From: Bdellovibrio bacteriovorus
Lineage (GTDB): Bacteria; Bdellovibrionota; Bdellovibrionia; Bdellovibrionales; Bdellovibrionaceae
Direction: 5' to 3'
DNA length: 64,000 bases
Assembly (NCBI RefSeq): GCF_001592755.1
Contig: NZ_LUKF01000014.1
Coordinates: 841 to 64,840 of the forward strand
Shown here in pieces: positions 49,926 through 59,136 of this stretch. The position numbers were made by a program, and so were the translations under genes. Numbering within the stretch: the first letter of the stretch is position 1; the number at the start of each line of letters is the position of its first letter. The notes beneath the pieces are model-generated. The model worked only from the letters and a program-made list of their open reading frames with translations. It had not been told where the DNA came from and searched no databases.

Positions 49926-51452
49926 ATGAAATTGTTTCTAATCGCTTTTCTTCACACGTTGCTGTTGGTGAGTACACAGGCTAACGCGCAATTTACGCAG
50001 GCCGCACGCGCAGACTACTTGAACATCATCGATGAACTCGATTTGGGTGACATGCGAAACACGATGCTCAACGTGGGGAATGAGGGGCTGAATCCCAGCC
50101 GCTATTGGACGACCTCCATGGAACAAGCCTGGAAGGTCGGAGGCTATTGGGATGCGAATCTGAAGCGCCAGGCGAACGAAAATTTTCTTTTGCTTCTTGA
50201 AGACATGCACGGAGGAGTTGTCGATCCAAGCACGATGGGTTCCGACATCAAAATGTCGAAGAAATCTTTTGTCAGCGATAAGCAGCTTCGGGTGCTGATG
50301 TACACTCATGGTTTACGCTCACAACCATTGTTGATGAGTTTTTCTCCGCAATCCGCGCCATACATCTCTTTAAAAGAAGCTCTTCGTCGTATCACTTACT
50401 ACTGTAACAACGGCATGTGGACGAATCTTCCGACACCCGCGAAAAAAGTAGAACTTGGCGGAAGTGATCCGGCGATTCCTGCATGGAAAGAACGTCTGCG
50501 TCTTCTGGGATATAAAATCTCTAGCGTGGATCAGACTTTCGATACGCAGATGATGACGGCAATCAATGACATTCAGTGGTTGAACAAAGTCGTGCCGGAC
50601 GGTTCCATCACGGCCAGTGGAAGTACTTATAAGTATTTAAACACCGGTTGCATTGAAAGAGCTCGTCAGATTCGCTTAGATATGGAAAAGCTTCGTTGGT
50701 TCCCACAAACTTTCGAAGATCGTTATATCTATGTGAACTTGGCGATGACTCAATTTAATTTGGTCGACAAACAAACAGGCACGAGTATGAACTTCCGTAC
50801 GATCAATGGTCGTACCGCGCGTCCTTCACCCACGATGAAGGACAAAGTGGTTTATATCGTGATCAACCCGTATTGGGTCGTGCCGCCGACAATTTTCCGT
50901 GAAGATAAAATGGAAGATTTAAAAGGATTAAGCCCTTCACAAATCACAGAGTATTTCGATAGTCATAACTATGAACTTTGGAATAGCTCTTTCACGAAGC
51001 GTGTGGATCCTTCAACGGTGGATTGGAACAGTCTGGACCCTAACTCAGATAACTTGTTTTATATTCGTCAGCGTCCTCACTTAGGAAATGCTCTGGGAGT
51101 CTTGAAGTTCATGATGACAAATCCTTACGCGATTTATCTGCATGATACAAATCAGCGCGAGCTTTTCGCGGATGGACAGCGACAGTTGAGTTCGGGCTGC
51201 ATTCGCTTGGAACACCCCGTTGAATTGGCGGAGTATCTTTTGAAAGGGACGAACTGGAATCGCAGTGCTATTGAGGCGGCGATGGCGAAGCCTGGGGAAG
51301 TCATGGAAAACGACACCCGCGTTAACTTGCAAAAGCCTATTCCGGTTTATCTCGTGTTCCAGACTTCGAGTTTGAATTCGGATGGGGTTATTCGGTTCTC
51401 TGAGGATACTTATCGTCAGGGAGCGCGGATGCTTCAGCGCGGGGCTTACTAG
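49926..51452 (+). CDS. YcbB-type L,D-transpeptidase
   Basis: 508 residues with a signal peptide (LLLVSTQANA). An N-terminal scaffold and a peptidoglycan-binding-like segment (LRLLGYKIS to TMMTAINDIQWLN region) precede the YkuD domain. That domain runs from YIYVNLAMTQFNLVD to the catalytic SSGCIRLEHPVELA, with HDTN upstream. The SSGC form instead of SHGC is usual in YcbB. It makes 3-3 crosslinks or attaches or exchanges groups on tetrapeptides. Predatory Bdellovibrio use L,D-transpeptidases on self and prey walls, so a predation role is possible. The start follows from the signal peptide and the GGGGG site. Confidence 0.9.
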   Translation: MKLFLIAFLHTLLLVSTQANAQFTQAARADYLNIIDELDLGDMRNTMLNVGNEGLNPSRYWTTSMEQAWKVGGYWDANLKRQANENFLLLLEDMHGGVVDPSTMGSDIKMSKKSFVSDKQLRVLMYTHGLRSQPLLMSFSPQSAPYISLKEALRRITYYCNNGMWTNLPTPAKKVELGGSDPAIPAWKERLRLLGYKISSVDQTFDTQMMTAINDIQWLNKVVPDGSITASGSTYKYLNTGCIERARQIRLDMEKLRWFPQTFEDRYIYVNLAMTQFNLVDKQTGTSMNFRTINGRTARPSPTMKDKVVYIVINPYWVVPPTIFREDKMEDLKGLSPSQITEYFDSHNYELWNSSFTKRVDPSTVDWNSLDPNSDNLFYIRQRPHLGNALGVLKFMMTNPYAIYLHDTNQRELFADGQRQLSSGCIRLEHPVELAEYLLKGTNWNRSAIEAAMAKPGEVMENDTRVNLQKPIPVYLVFQTSSLNSDGVIRFSEDTYRQGARMLQRGAY

Positions 51453-51471
51453 TCTTTCGCTTCGAACGGGG

Positions 51472-51630
51472 GATTTGGCCTGAAGAAAGATCTTCGTGCT
51501 GAGTCGCTTCGTTCGGGCACGCCCTCCAGGCTCTGTCGGTGCCGAGGCTTCGCCTCGGTTCGCGCCATCGTGGCGCCACCGAAGGCCCTCACTTCGGACT
51601 CATCCCGAAGATCTTTCTTCAGGCCAGATC
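51472..51630. repeat. Inverted-repeat element between ldt and Met-rich gene
   Basis: The arm at 51472-51496 (GATTTGGCCTGAAGAAAGAT and five more) matches the reverse complement of 51606-51630 at 24/25 positions, 21 of them in one perfect block. The 109-nt interior holds CCGAGGC-TTC-GCCTCGG and GCGCCA-TCG-TGGCGC hairpins. It fills about half of the 331-nt gap 51453-51783; the remainder, to 51783, has no gene that I can support. Confidence 0.87.
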
Positions 51631-51783
51631 TTGTTCGTACCGGAGCTTGTAATCCCGGCTGTTTTTTCACGTCTTTGGATAGATCTAGGAATGAATAAAA
51701 TTTGAATTTTGTTGTGAGTTTGGAAATGAAGCTGAGGAATTATCTTCAGCTTCGTTTCGGTATTTTGGCTTACGCTTTTTTGG

Positions 51784-53589
51784 TTAGCGGCTGGAGGGGA
51801 TTATTGTTGAGGTTGTTCCTGTTGTTCCGATCACGCTGCCGGGGAGGGGAGTTAGGATCGAGGTTCCTGTTGTTGTTCCTAGTGAGGTGAGGCCTATTGA
51901 GCTTGTGGAGCCAATGTAGCTTGTTCCGTAGCCGTATTGGATTTGTTGGATTCGGGACATTAAGTTGTACATTTCTTGTTGGAGTGAGGATACGGCTTGG
52001 TATTTTTGCAGTGTTTGCGATTGGTACTGTTGTTGGTATTGCATCATGCTTTGATATTGTTGCATCTGCATTTGCATCATTTGTTGTTGATACTGGGATT
52101 GCATTTGCATCATTGTGGAGTCGTAGCCGGTCATTGTTCCCATGCCCATCATGTTTCCGTAGCCCATCATATTTCCATAACCCATCATGGATCCTGTCAT
52201 TGAGCCCATCATTGAACCCATCATTGATGCCATGGGATATCCTGACATCATGGTGCCCATTCCCATCATCGATCCCATTGGATAGCCGCTCGTCATTGCT
52301 CCCATCATAGAACCCATCATGTTTCCCATTCCCATGATGCCGCCGACACCCATCATGCTTCCATAGCCACCCATCATATTACCCATGCCCATCATTGGGT
52401 AACCGCTCATGCCGCCATAACCGGACATTCCCCACGGGCCCATGCCTCCGTTGAAGATGCCGCCGCCCATAGTGTTTCCCATCATGCCTGCGGGATAACC
52501 GAAGGCGCCGCCCATGCCCATGTTTCCGTAGAGGCTTCCGGTGCCATAAGCGCCCATCATGCCCATCGGGCCGTTCATGTTTCCGGTTCCACCCATGCCG
52601 CTTCCACAGCCGAAGGCTCCTTGACCCGTGCCGCCACCTAGGGCGCCGTAAATTCCTGCGGCTAAGTAGGGGAAGCCGTAGCTCCAGCTGGGGTAACTTT
52701 GTGTGGGCCATCCGATGTTGGAGTTGTATTCCGCCACCATCTTATTTTGTTGATATCCTGTGTACGTCGCTAGTAATCCCGTTCCGACGTTGGCGATCAC
52801 ATTCGCCCAATCTGTTTGGGGTTTTTGATATTGATAACCGCCGTTACCTTGTTGCATACACTCGACACAAATGCCGCCTTCGGTTTGCGCGGTCATGCGT
52901 TCGCGTTGCTCTTCTAAAGCGTTTTGTTTGGCGTCTTTTAAATCTTCTTTCGAGCGTTCGATCAGTGATTCTAAACTTTCAATTTCGCGCTGAAGTTTTT
53001 GCGACTTGGCGTAGGACTTTCTGTATTCACCCAAGCCTTTTTTACAAGTATTTGCATCCGCACGTCCACCTTCACTGGGTTTGAAACGCGAGTTCGAACA
53101 AATAGAGGCGCTGACCGAACCGGCTTTGCCTGGATCACAATACTGTTTCCATTCAGAAATCGTGAACCCATGAACAGGAGTCATCGCTGTGCCAGGAAGT
53201 TGCTCAGAGCCTTGCTGGCCTTGCGCTGAAAACTCACCTTCGTCTTGCAAGCCTTTATATTCATAACACTGACGATTGTTTTCAATGTGTTCAAAGACGA
53301 ACTGGGCATAGTCATCGGAAACCGTTTTTTCAATGTCCGCCTTGTGTCTTTCAGATTCGCGATCGGTCTTTTTCTTTTCAGACTTCTTTGTCTTTAGCTG
53401 CTTTTGCGCTTCGCTGATCGCAGACTGAATTTCTTTAGTCTCATCATCTTGATTGGTAGCTCCGTTGCCGGCGCGGGTTAGGTATGAGCAGCCCTGCATT
53501 CCGCCCCACATGCCCGTGCCCCACATCGATTGGGCCCAAGAAGCGATCGGGCAAGAAATCAAAAGTACTAAACCTAAATTGCGAAGCAT
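51784..53589 (-). CDS. Exported Met/Gly-rich low-complexity protein
   Basis: 601 residues, family unknown. A signal peptide (ending SWAQ) and a WGTGMWGGMQGC segment are followed by a charged coiled coil (about 55-245, with paired cysteines such as ICVECMQQ). Residues about 325-500 are almost only Met, Gly, Tyr, Ser and Asn, built from MMG, MGNMMG and SGYPM units. A Gln/Met tract (QYQQQMMQMQMQQ) and a Thr/Ser/Ile/Gly tail end it. AAGGTGG precedes the ATG. Dense Met suggests soft-metal (copper) binding or an assembly-prone fibre; both are inference. Confidence 0.82.
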   Translation of the reverse strand: MLRNLGLVLLISCPIASWAQSMWGTGMWGGMQGCSYLTRAGNGATNQDDETKEIQSAISEAQKQLKTKKSEKKKTDRESERHKADIEKTVSDDYAQFVFEHIENNRQCYEYKGLQDEGEFSAQGQQGSEQLPGTAMTPVHGFTISEWKQYCDPGKAGSVSASICSNSRFKPSEGGRADANTCKKGLGEYRKSYAKSQKLQREIESLESLIERSKEDLKDAKQNALEEQRERMTAQTEGGICVECMQQGNGGYQYQKPQTDWANVIANVGTGLLATYTGYQQNKMVAEYNSNIGWPTQSYPSWSYGFPYLAAGIYGALGGGTGQGAFGCGSGMGGTGNMNGPMGMMGAYGTGSLYGNMGMGGAFGYPAGMMGNTMGGGIFNGGMGPWGMSGYGGMSGYPMMGMGNMMGGYGSMMGVGGIMGMGNMMGSMMGAMTSGYPMGSMMGMGTMMSGYPMASMMGSMMGSMTGSMMGYGNMMGYGNMMGMGTMTGYDSTMMQMQSQYQQQMMQMQMQQYQSMMQYQQQYQSQTLQKYQAVSSLQQEMYNLMSRIQQIQYGYGTSYIGSTSSIGLTSLGTTTGTSILTPLPGSVIGTTGTTSTIIPSSR

Positions 53590-53645
53590 AAGACCACCTT
53601 GTTCGTGATCTTAGGTTAGCTAAGAAGTATGGAGCGAATATGGAG

Positions 53646-55052
53646 CTAGGACTTCGTGAATGAAAATGAGACTTTTGCACCCAGGACTTTGCCATCTTCA
53701 ACCTGGTTGGCGGCGCGAAGCTGTCCTCCATGCAGTTGAGCAATTTCTTTCATAATGACGGATCCAATACCGACAGAAATGCGCTTGTTGTCCAATGACT
53801 CTGAAACCAAAGTGCGACTGGATTTTTTGTGGCCGAATTCTAAAAGGCCCTTTTCGCTAAAGCCGGGACCATCATCGATAAGTTGAAGCCGCAAATCTTT
53901 TCCCGATTGAGTCAGCTCAATACGGATTTTAGATTTAGCAAAGGAACTGGAGTTCTCGAAAGCATTGCGAAGCATGCGATCAATAAGGCGAGGCGCACCC
54001 ATCAACGCAAAAGCGTCTCCTGTTTTCTGAAAATCAAATTGCAGTCCAGGATAGCGTTGTCTGAAAACGGTGACTTGTTCTTGCACTCTCTCCTCAAGGT
54101 GAATTGTCTCGGTTCCTAAAGAGTATTTCGGCTCTGTGATTTGAGCTAAGAACAAAAGATCCTCAACCAGTTTACCAAAGTACTCAACTTCGGTAAAACT
54201 CAAGGATAATACTTCCTGGCGCTTTTCCTCTGAAAGCTGGTGGTTGGCAGTTTGCAAAGTTTCCAGAAAGGATCGCAGTGAAGCCAAAGGAGTTCGTAAA
54301 TCATGAGCAAGATCTTGCAACAATTCACGACGCGTGCGATCCGCCTTGCGCAATTGTTCGACCATGTTTTCTAAGTCACCCGCCATTTCGTTAAATGCAT
54401 TGGTCAGTAACGCCAACTCATCAAACTTGCGTGACGGAAGGCGCGCTGAAAGATTTCCTTCACGCAAAGAATTAAGTACGTCCAAGGCTTCGCGGGAGCG
54501 TTCTTGATACTTAGAAAATTGATAAAGCAAAGCAATCCCGATAGAAATAATGATACAAGCGATCAACGCAATCAAAGTGACGATCGGTCCAATAGGTGGC
54601 TTATCCTGTGACCCACCAAACTTGCTTAAAAGGAAAACTCCTTCCTGATTGGTGACGGAAATCACTTCTGGAGGAGGGCCCGGCATGCGCTGAGTTTCAG
54701 AGGGGCTTGCGGAAATCGCGAGATCTTTTTGCAAAGCACGCAGTTGATCGGCGGTCAGGGAAGACGACAAAACTTTTTTTCCCGTCGTCAAACTCACACC
54801 GTCGGCATTGATCAGATCATGTTGTTCTAAGCCATTTTTGCGTGAAAATTCATTTAAAAGAGGCAGGGCCTTAAAAGGATCTTTGTCATAAGCATCTAAA
54901 AGGGCTCGGTTCATCCCCGCAGGTCGTAAGAACATTCGATCTCGCTCAAAACTTGTCAGAATCCATGAGGAGGCAATCGCTACCACCACGAAAACTAAAA
55001 TGATCGAAACAAAGATCAAAAAGTTCTTACGAAAAAGCGGTTTAGTTATCAT
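53646..55052 (-). CDS. Sensor histidine kinase
   Basis: 468 residues. Two membrane helices (about 10-33 and 155-178) enclose a periplasmic sensor of 120 residues without a known signature. A HAMP domain (about 180-235), HisKA with DLAHDLRTPLASL and a HATPase with NAFENSSSF, DDGPGF and GIGSVIMKEI follow. The N box is shorter than usual. It is coupled to the response regulator gene by an ATGA overlap. Confidence 0.92.
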   Translation of the reverse strand: MITKPLFRKNFLIFVSIILVFVVVAIASSWILTSFERDRMFLRPAGMNRALLDAYDKDPFKALPLLNEFSRKNGLEQHDLINADGVSLTTGKKVLSSSLTADQLRALQKDLAISASPSETQRMPGPPPEVISVTNQEGVFLLSKFGGSQDKPPIGPIVTLIALIACIIISIGIALLYQFSKYQERSREALDVLNSLREGNLSARLPSRKFDELALLTNAFNEMAGDLENMVEQLRKADRTRRELLQDLAHDLRTPLASLRSFLETLQTANHQLSEEKRQEVLSLSFTEVEYFGKLVEDLLFLAQITEPKYSLGTETIHLEERVQEQVTVFRQRYPGLQFDFQKTGDAFALMGAPRLIDRMLRNAFENSSSFAKSKIRIELTQSGKDLRLQLIDDGPGFSEKGLLEFGHKKSSRTLVSESLDNKRISVGIGSVIMKEIAQLHGGQLRAANQVEDGKVLGAKVSFSFTKS

Positions 55053-55726
55053 ACCGCTTTCTCAAGCCGGTATCCTTGTCCATAGACCGAATTGATTTTA
55101 ACACCTTTGACTCCATTTTTAGAAAGCTTTGAACGGATATGGCTGATATGTGAATCCACGGTGCGATCAAAGATCTCTTCACCGGAAGCCAAACGCTCTA
55201 TCAATTGCTCTCTGGTCACAATCGTCTCAGGGTGTTCAAAGAAAGTCGTCAAAATTTCAAATTCACGACGGTTTAAACTAATCAAAGCTTCGCCGTGTTT
55301 TAAGACCTGCTGATTTTTGATCAGTGTCACTCCGTTGAAGCGCACTAAATCCAAAGTGGCCTTCATGTCAGAAAGCTGATTGCGGATGCGAAGGGCTAAT
55401 TCTTTTTGATTGAAAGGTTTGCGAATATAGTCATTCGCTCCTTCCTCAAAACCACGAACCACACTTTCTTCATCCGTTCTGGCCGTCAAAAAAATCACGG
55501 GAGTGTTTAATTTTTCTCCACGCAGCCACTGACAGAAATCATAGCCGTTGCCGTCTGGCAGATTGACGTCCAATAGAAATAAATCCGGCGGCGATGTCAC
55601 AGAGGCTCTGTTCTTGGCCTCAGTTAAACTTTGCACCCATTCCACTCTGTAAGATTGAAGTTCCAGTTGAAGCTGGATGGCTTTTCCAAGAATGGGATCG
55701 TCTTCTAAAAGAAATATCGTCGTCAT
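55049..55726 (-). CDS. OmpR-family response regulator
   Basis: 225 residues. The receiver has acidic LLEDD, phospho-acceptor Asp53 (LLDVNLPDG), FLTART and the Lys in YIRKPF. The winged-helix output domain has LNRREFEILTTFFEH and RTVDSHISHIRSKL with GQGYRLE. It binds DNA as a dimer when phosphorylated by the partner kinase downstream. Targets unknown. Confidence 0.95.
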   Translation of the reverse strand: MTTIFLLEDDPILGKAIQLQLELQSYRVEWVQSLTEAKNRASVTSPPDLFLLDVNLPDGNGYDFCQWLRGEKLNTPVIFLTARTDEESVVRGFEEGANDYIRKPFNQKELALRIRNQLSDMKATLDLVRFNGVTLIKNQQVLKHGEALISLNRREFEILTTFFEHPETIVTREQLIERLASGEEIFDRTVDSHISHIRSKLSKNGVKGVKINSVYGQGYRLEKAV

Positions 55727-55848
55727 AATATTAGCCTACCATGTCAAGAGTGCTTACTCATGAGTTTATTCTCTACGGCAACTGTTGAAGAAACGTGGAA
55801 GTCTGGTCTAATGTCTCAGTACAGAACAATGGCGACAGGAGATTCGAG

Positions 55849-56250
55849 ATGGCCTCTATTTTCACAAAAATTATTTCTGGTGAACTTCCTTCTTACAAAA
55901 TTTATGAAGACGACCACGTGCTATCCTTCTTGGCTCTGGACCAAGTGAACTTGGGTCACACACTTGTGATCTGCAAAGAAGAGATCAATCATTGGACGGA
56001 AGTTCCTGCAGAAACCTACGCGCACCTGCACAAGATTTCTCAAAAAATCGGCAAGGCCATTCTCAAAGCGGCGGGCTCTCCTCGCGTAGGACAAATCGTG
56101 GCAGGATTTGAAGTGCCTCACTATCACTTGCACCTTATTCCGGCGTGGTCGATTCCAGATTTGGATTTCAAACGAGCGCAACGTCGCTCTGACACTGAAA
56201 TGAAGCAGATCCAAAACGAAATTATCAAACACTTAAATGAAATGAAGTAA
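55849..56250 (+). CDS. HIT family hydrolase
   Basis: 133 residues. FTKIISGELPSYKIYED opens the HIT fold, and the triad VPHYHLHLIP carries the HxHxHxx active site. Members hydrolyse nucleoside phosphoramidates or dinucleotides such as Ap4A. AGGAG is seven bases before this ATG; the frame extends 18 codons upstream without such a site. Co-transcribed with the DUF1653 gene 5 nt later. Confidence 0.92.
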   Translation: MASIFTKIISGELPSYKIYEDDHVLSFLALDQVNLGHTLVICKEEINHWTEVPAETYAHLHKISQKIGKAILKAAGSPRVGQIVAGFEVPHYHLHLIPAWSIPDLDFKRAQRRSDTEMKQIQNEIIKHLNEMK

Positions 56251-56255
56251 TCAAG

Positions 56256-56498
56256 ATGGCGGAACAAAATAGTTACGAAAACATTATTCCGGGAGCTATT
56301 TACCAACACTACAAAGGTAAACCTTACCGAGTGATCGGCGTCGGCAAGCATAGCGAAAGCTTGGAAGATGTGGTTTTGTACGAAGCTCTTTACGAAAATC
56401 CGTTGGGCCGTTTGTGGTGTCGACCGGCTTCGATGTGGTCTGAAATAGTCGAAGTCGATGGTCAGAAAGTGCCTCGTTTCAAATTCCTATTTAAGTAA
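56256..56498 (+). CDS. DUF1653 domain protein
   Basis: 80 residues. IPGAIYQHYKGKPYRVIGVG, HSESLEDVVLYEALY and LWCRPASMWSE are the DUF1653 pattern. Function unknown; a small cytoplasmic beta-barrel-like protein. Confidence 0.9.
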   Translation: MAEQNSYENIIPGAIYQHYKGKPYRVIGVGKHSESLEDVVLYEALYENPLGRLWCRPASMWSEIVEVDGQKVPRFKFLFK

Positions 56499-56597
56499 TA
56501 ATTTCAGGGCGTTCCACCACCGCCGGTGGGACTTCTCATTACGTTTTCATTTGGATATCAGGACCTTCTCAGTTGGAAACAAAATGGGGTCCCTCTT

Positions 56598-56626
56598 TTG
56601 ACCTTTACATGCCGCTTCTCTACAAA
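56598..56626 (+). promoter_or_regulatory. Sigma-70 promoter of the porin-imelysin-cytochrome operon
   Basis: TTGACC, 17 nt and TACAAA (5/6 and 4/6 matches) lie about 25 nt before the porin gene ATG. No Fur-like 19-bp palindrome was recognised. Confidence 0.55.
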
Positions 56627-56651
56627 CGGGCCTCACGGAGAAGCAGTATTC

Positions 56652-58019
56652 ATGAAACGTTTGTTATTAGCTATTTTTGCCCTTTCTAGTATCGCTAATG
56701 CCCAAGAGCCTACAAGCTCTTCCACAACGACAGCTCCGACGACAGAAATCCAGGCCCCGGTATCGGCCCCAACAACAACTTCCATCGAAGAAGAAGACGA
56801 AGATGACGAAAGCCGCGAAGCGGCCGTATCGACTTCAACAACAAATGGAAATGTTGAAAAGGCTTATCCTAAGTTCGAATTCACGTCGTACGGTTACATC
56901 GTTTTCGGCCAACGCGAAACTTTCAAAACAGTACAAAACCTAACGCCTATCACACGTCGTGAGATGGATCTGGCAGAGATTGCCTTTGAAGGTGAGTACA
57001 TTCTTTCTGACAGCTCCAAAATCGAGTTCGAAATAGAAATCGAGCACGGTGGGGTAGGAACTGTGGTTGAGTTCGACCCTTTCGAAGAGTTCGGTGAATT
57101 CGAACAAGAAATCGAAAAGGGCGGTGAAGTCGTTCTGCCTGAGTTGTACTACAAAAAAACTTGGAAGAAGACGAACACCGCTTTGAAGGTGGGTAAGTTC
57201 CCATTGTTCATCGCTTTGGGTTCTGTTCAGACGAAGCCGCATATGTATGCTTCGATCTTGGCTTCCGATCTTGAAGCTCGCATGATTCCATTGAACTGGA
57301 CAGAAACAGGCGTTCAAGTAGAACAAAAATTTTCCGATTTCACAGCGCGCCTGGGTGTTGTTAGCGGTTTGAACTCGGAGTTCTTCCGTACGTACAACTG
57401 GATCGGTGGCGGTTATCAACGTCACTTTGAAACAACAAATGCAGATGACCTTGCTACATTGGCAAGTATCGAGTGGGGCAGTGTTGCTAAAGGAAAGGGT
57501 TTTGCTCTTTCTTATTACGCAGGAAACACAACCGGCAACCGCTACAAAGTCGACAAATTGAAAGAGGACGCAGAAGTCACTCTTTGGACGTTGATGGGCG
57601 GTTATAAATTCGGAGGTTTCGGATTTAGCGGTGAAGTGATCGAAGGAACTTTGGAAAACTCCAATTTGGTTTCTGCGGCGAATGCGACTTTGGGTGGTTT
57701 GGCAAAACCAAAGGCGTTCGCTCCACTAGGTCATAAAGCTCGTTTAGAGTCTTTGCAAATCTACTACGATTTCGCATCTATCAGACTGACACCGTTCTTG
57801 AAGTGGGAACATGTGAACACGTTTGAAGAAGTTGAAGGCAACATCAATAAAAACCCTCGTTACGATGTGACTCGCAACTCGGGTGGTTTGATGTGGTTCT
57901 TTGATCAAGGGGCCTTCTTGAAAGCTCAGTACGCGACAGAAGTGACTGAACTTGATGGCCTGCCTGAAACGTATCAGGCAAACATTGCATTCGGTTTTGA
58001 TATAGACAGTTTTAAATAA
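56652..58019 (+). CDS. Porin-like outer membrane beta-barrel protein
   Basis: 455 residues. Signal peptide (LLLAIFALSSIANA) and then a disordered Thr/Pro/Glu-rich linker (about 20-75). The rest is a series of amphipathic beta strands with aromatic girdles (FTSYGYIVFGQRE, KIEFEIEIEHGG, SIRLTPFLKWEHV) ending in FGFDIDSFK; this suggests a barrel of 12-16 strands related to phosphate- or metal-selective porins. The very acidic segment FDPFEEFGEFEQEIEKGGE could line the channel or bind cations. First gene of a three-gene operon with imelysin and a di-heme protein. Confidence 0.78.
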   Translation: MKRLLLAIFALSSIANAQEPTSSSTTTAPTTEIQAPVSAPTTTSIEEEDEDDESREAAVSTSTTNGNVEKAYPKFEFTSYGYIVFGQRETFKTVQNLTPITRREMDLAEIAFEGEYILSDSSKIEFEIEIEHGGVGTVVEFDPFEEFGEFEQEIEKGGEVVLPELYYKKTWKKTNTALKVGKFPLFIALGSVQTKPHMYASILASDLEARMIPLNWTETGVQVEQKFSDFTARLGVVSGLNSEFFRTYNWIGGGYQRHFETTNADDLATLASIEWGSVAKGKGFALSYYAGNTTGNRYKVDKLKEDAEVTLWTLMGGYKFGGFGFSGEVIEGTLENSNLVSAANATLGGLAKPKAFAPLGHKARLESLQIYYDFASIRLTPFLKWEHVNTFEEVEGNINKNPRYDVTRNSGGLMWFFDQGAFLKAQYATEVTELDGLPETYQANIAFGFDIDSFK

Positions 58020-58038
58020 TCAATAAGGAGAAAAGCTC

Positions 58039-59124
58039 ATGAAAGCTTTGAAATTAATGGCTGCAGCTTTGGCCTTCGTAGGCGCAACGGCTCAAGCGGC
58101 GACAAATCAAGAGATCATTAATCACGTTTCTTACAATGTGATTCTTGCGACATACAACGACCTTGCTTCACAAGCGGCAAACTTAAATGCAGCTGTGAAC
58201 ACGTTGGCAGCGAATCCGACAGAGGCAAACCTTGCGAAAGCTCAAGATGCTTGGCGCGCAACTCGTATTCCTTGGGAAAGCTCTGAAGCTTTCTTGTTCG
58301 GTCCGGTAGATTCTTTGGGTATCGATCCTCTATTGGATACTTGGCCATTGAACATCTTAGATCTTGATTCTGTTTTGAAATCAAACCGCGCTATCACAAC
58401 TGATTTCGTACGCGCTTTGGGAACAAACCTTCAAGGTTTCCACACTATCGAATATCTTTTGTTCGGTGATGGTAAATCAGCAAACACAAAACCAGCTTCT
58501 GCTTTAACTGCAAAACAGTTTGAGTACTTGAAAGCAACAACGGCATTGTTGGCTGAAAACACGGCTTACCTTGCAAACTCTTGGTCTAAAAACTATGACC
58601 CAGAAAATCCATCTGCTCCAGGCTACGTGCAAGTTATCAGCGCACCGGGCTTCGACAATCCATTCTACTCTTCTGACAGAGCGGTTATGGAAGAGTTCGT
58701 TCAAGGCATGATGGGCATCCTTGATGAAGTTGCTAACGGTAAAATGTCGGACCCAATGGGTGCGGATATCAACTCTGCAAACATGGCATTGGTTGAATCT
58801 CCATTCTCTTGGAATTCTTTGAATGACTTCACAAACAACATCCGTTCTGTCTACAGCATCTACACTGGTCACTACAGAAGCACTAAGGGCCCAGGCGTAA
58901 AAGCTTTGGTTGAAAGAGTGGACGCTGCATTGGCAGCTCGTGTTGAAGGCGAAATCTTGAACTGCATGCAGTTGATCCAAGCTATCCGTCCTGCGGGTGG
59001 TGGTGACTTCGGTCAAGCGATCTTTACTCATGACGGTCGCGCTCGTGCACAAAAAGCTATCGATGCTTTGAATGCTCTTCACGCAACTATGGAAAACGAA
59101 GTTCTTCCAACACTAGATATGTAA
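58039..59124 (+). CDS. Imelysin-family (IrpA/ICMP-like) periplasmic protein
   Basis: 361 residues with signal peptide (ALAFVGATAQA). The imelysin hallmark GxHxxE is present as GFHTIEYLLFG, with AWRATRIPWESSEAFLFGP upstream. Despite the peptidase name (M75), these proteins are generally linked to iron uptake, and the family usually travels with di-heme oxidoreductases, as here. The GGAG site lies 12 nt before the ATG. Very T- and A-ending codon use suggests strong expression. Confidence 0.92.
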   Translation: MKALKLMAAALAFVGATAQAATNQEIINHVSYNVILATYNDLASQAANLNAAVNTLAANPTEANLAKAQDAWRATRIPWESSEAFLFGPVDSLGIDPLLDTWPLNILDLDSVLKSNRAITTDFVRALGTNLQGFHTIEYLLFGDGKSANTKPASALTAKQFEYLKATTALLAENTAYLANSWSKNYDPENPSAPGYVQVISAPGFDNPFYSSDRAVMEEFVQGMMGILDEVANGKMSDPMGADINSANMALVESPFSWNSLNDFTNNIRSVYSIYTGHYRSTKGPGVKALVERVDAALAARVEGEILNCMQLIQAIRPAGGGDFGQAIFTHDGRARAQKAIDALNALHATMENEVLPTLDM

Positions 59125-59136
59125 TTTGGAGATTCT

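Noticed and set aside
51997-52310. Plus-strand frames opposite the Met/Gly-rich gene
   Set aside because: The reverse complement of ATG-rich repeats gives His/Leu-rich open frames by composition; no start site or family.
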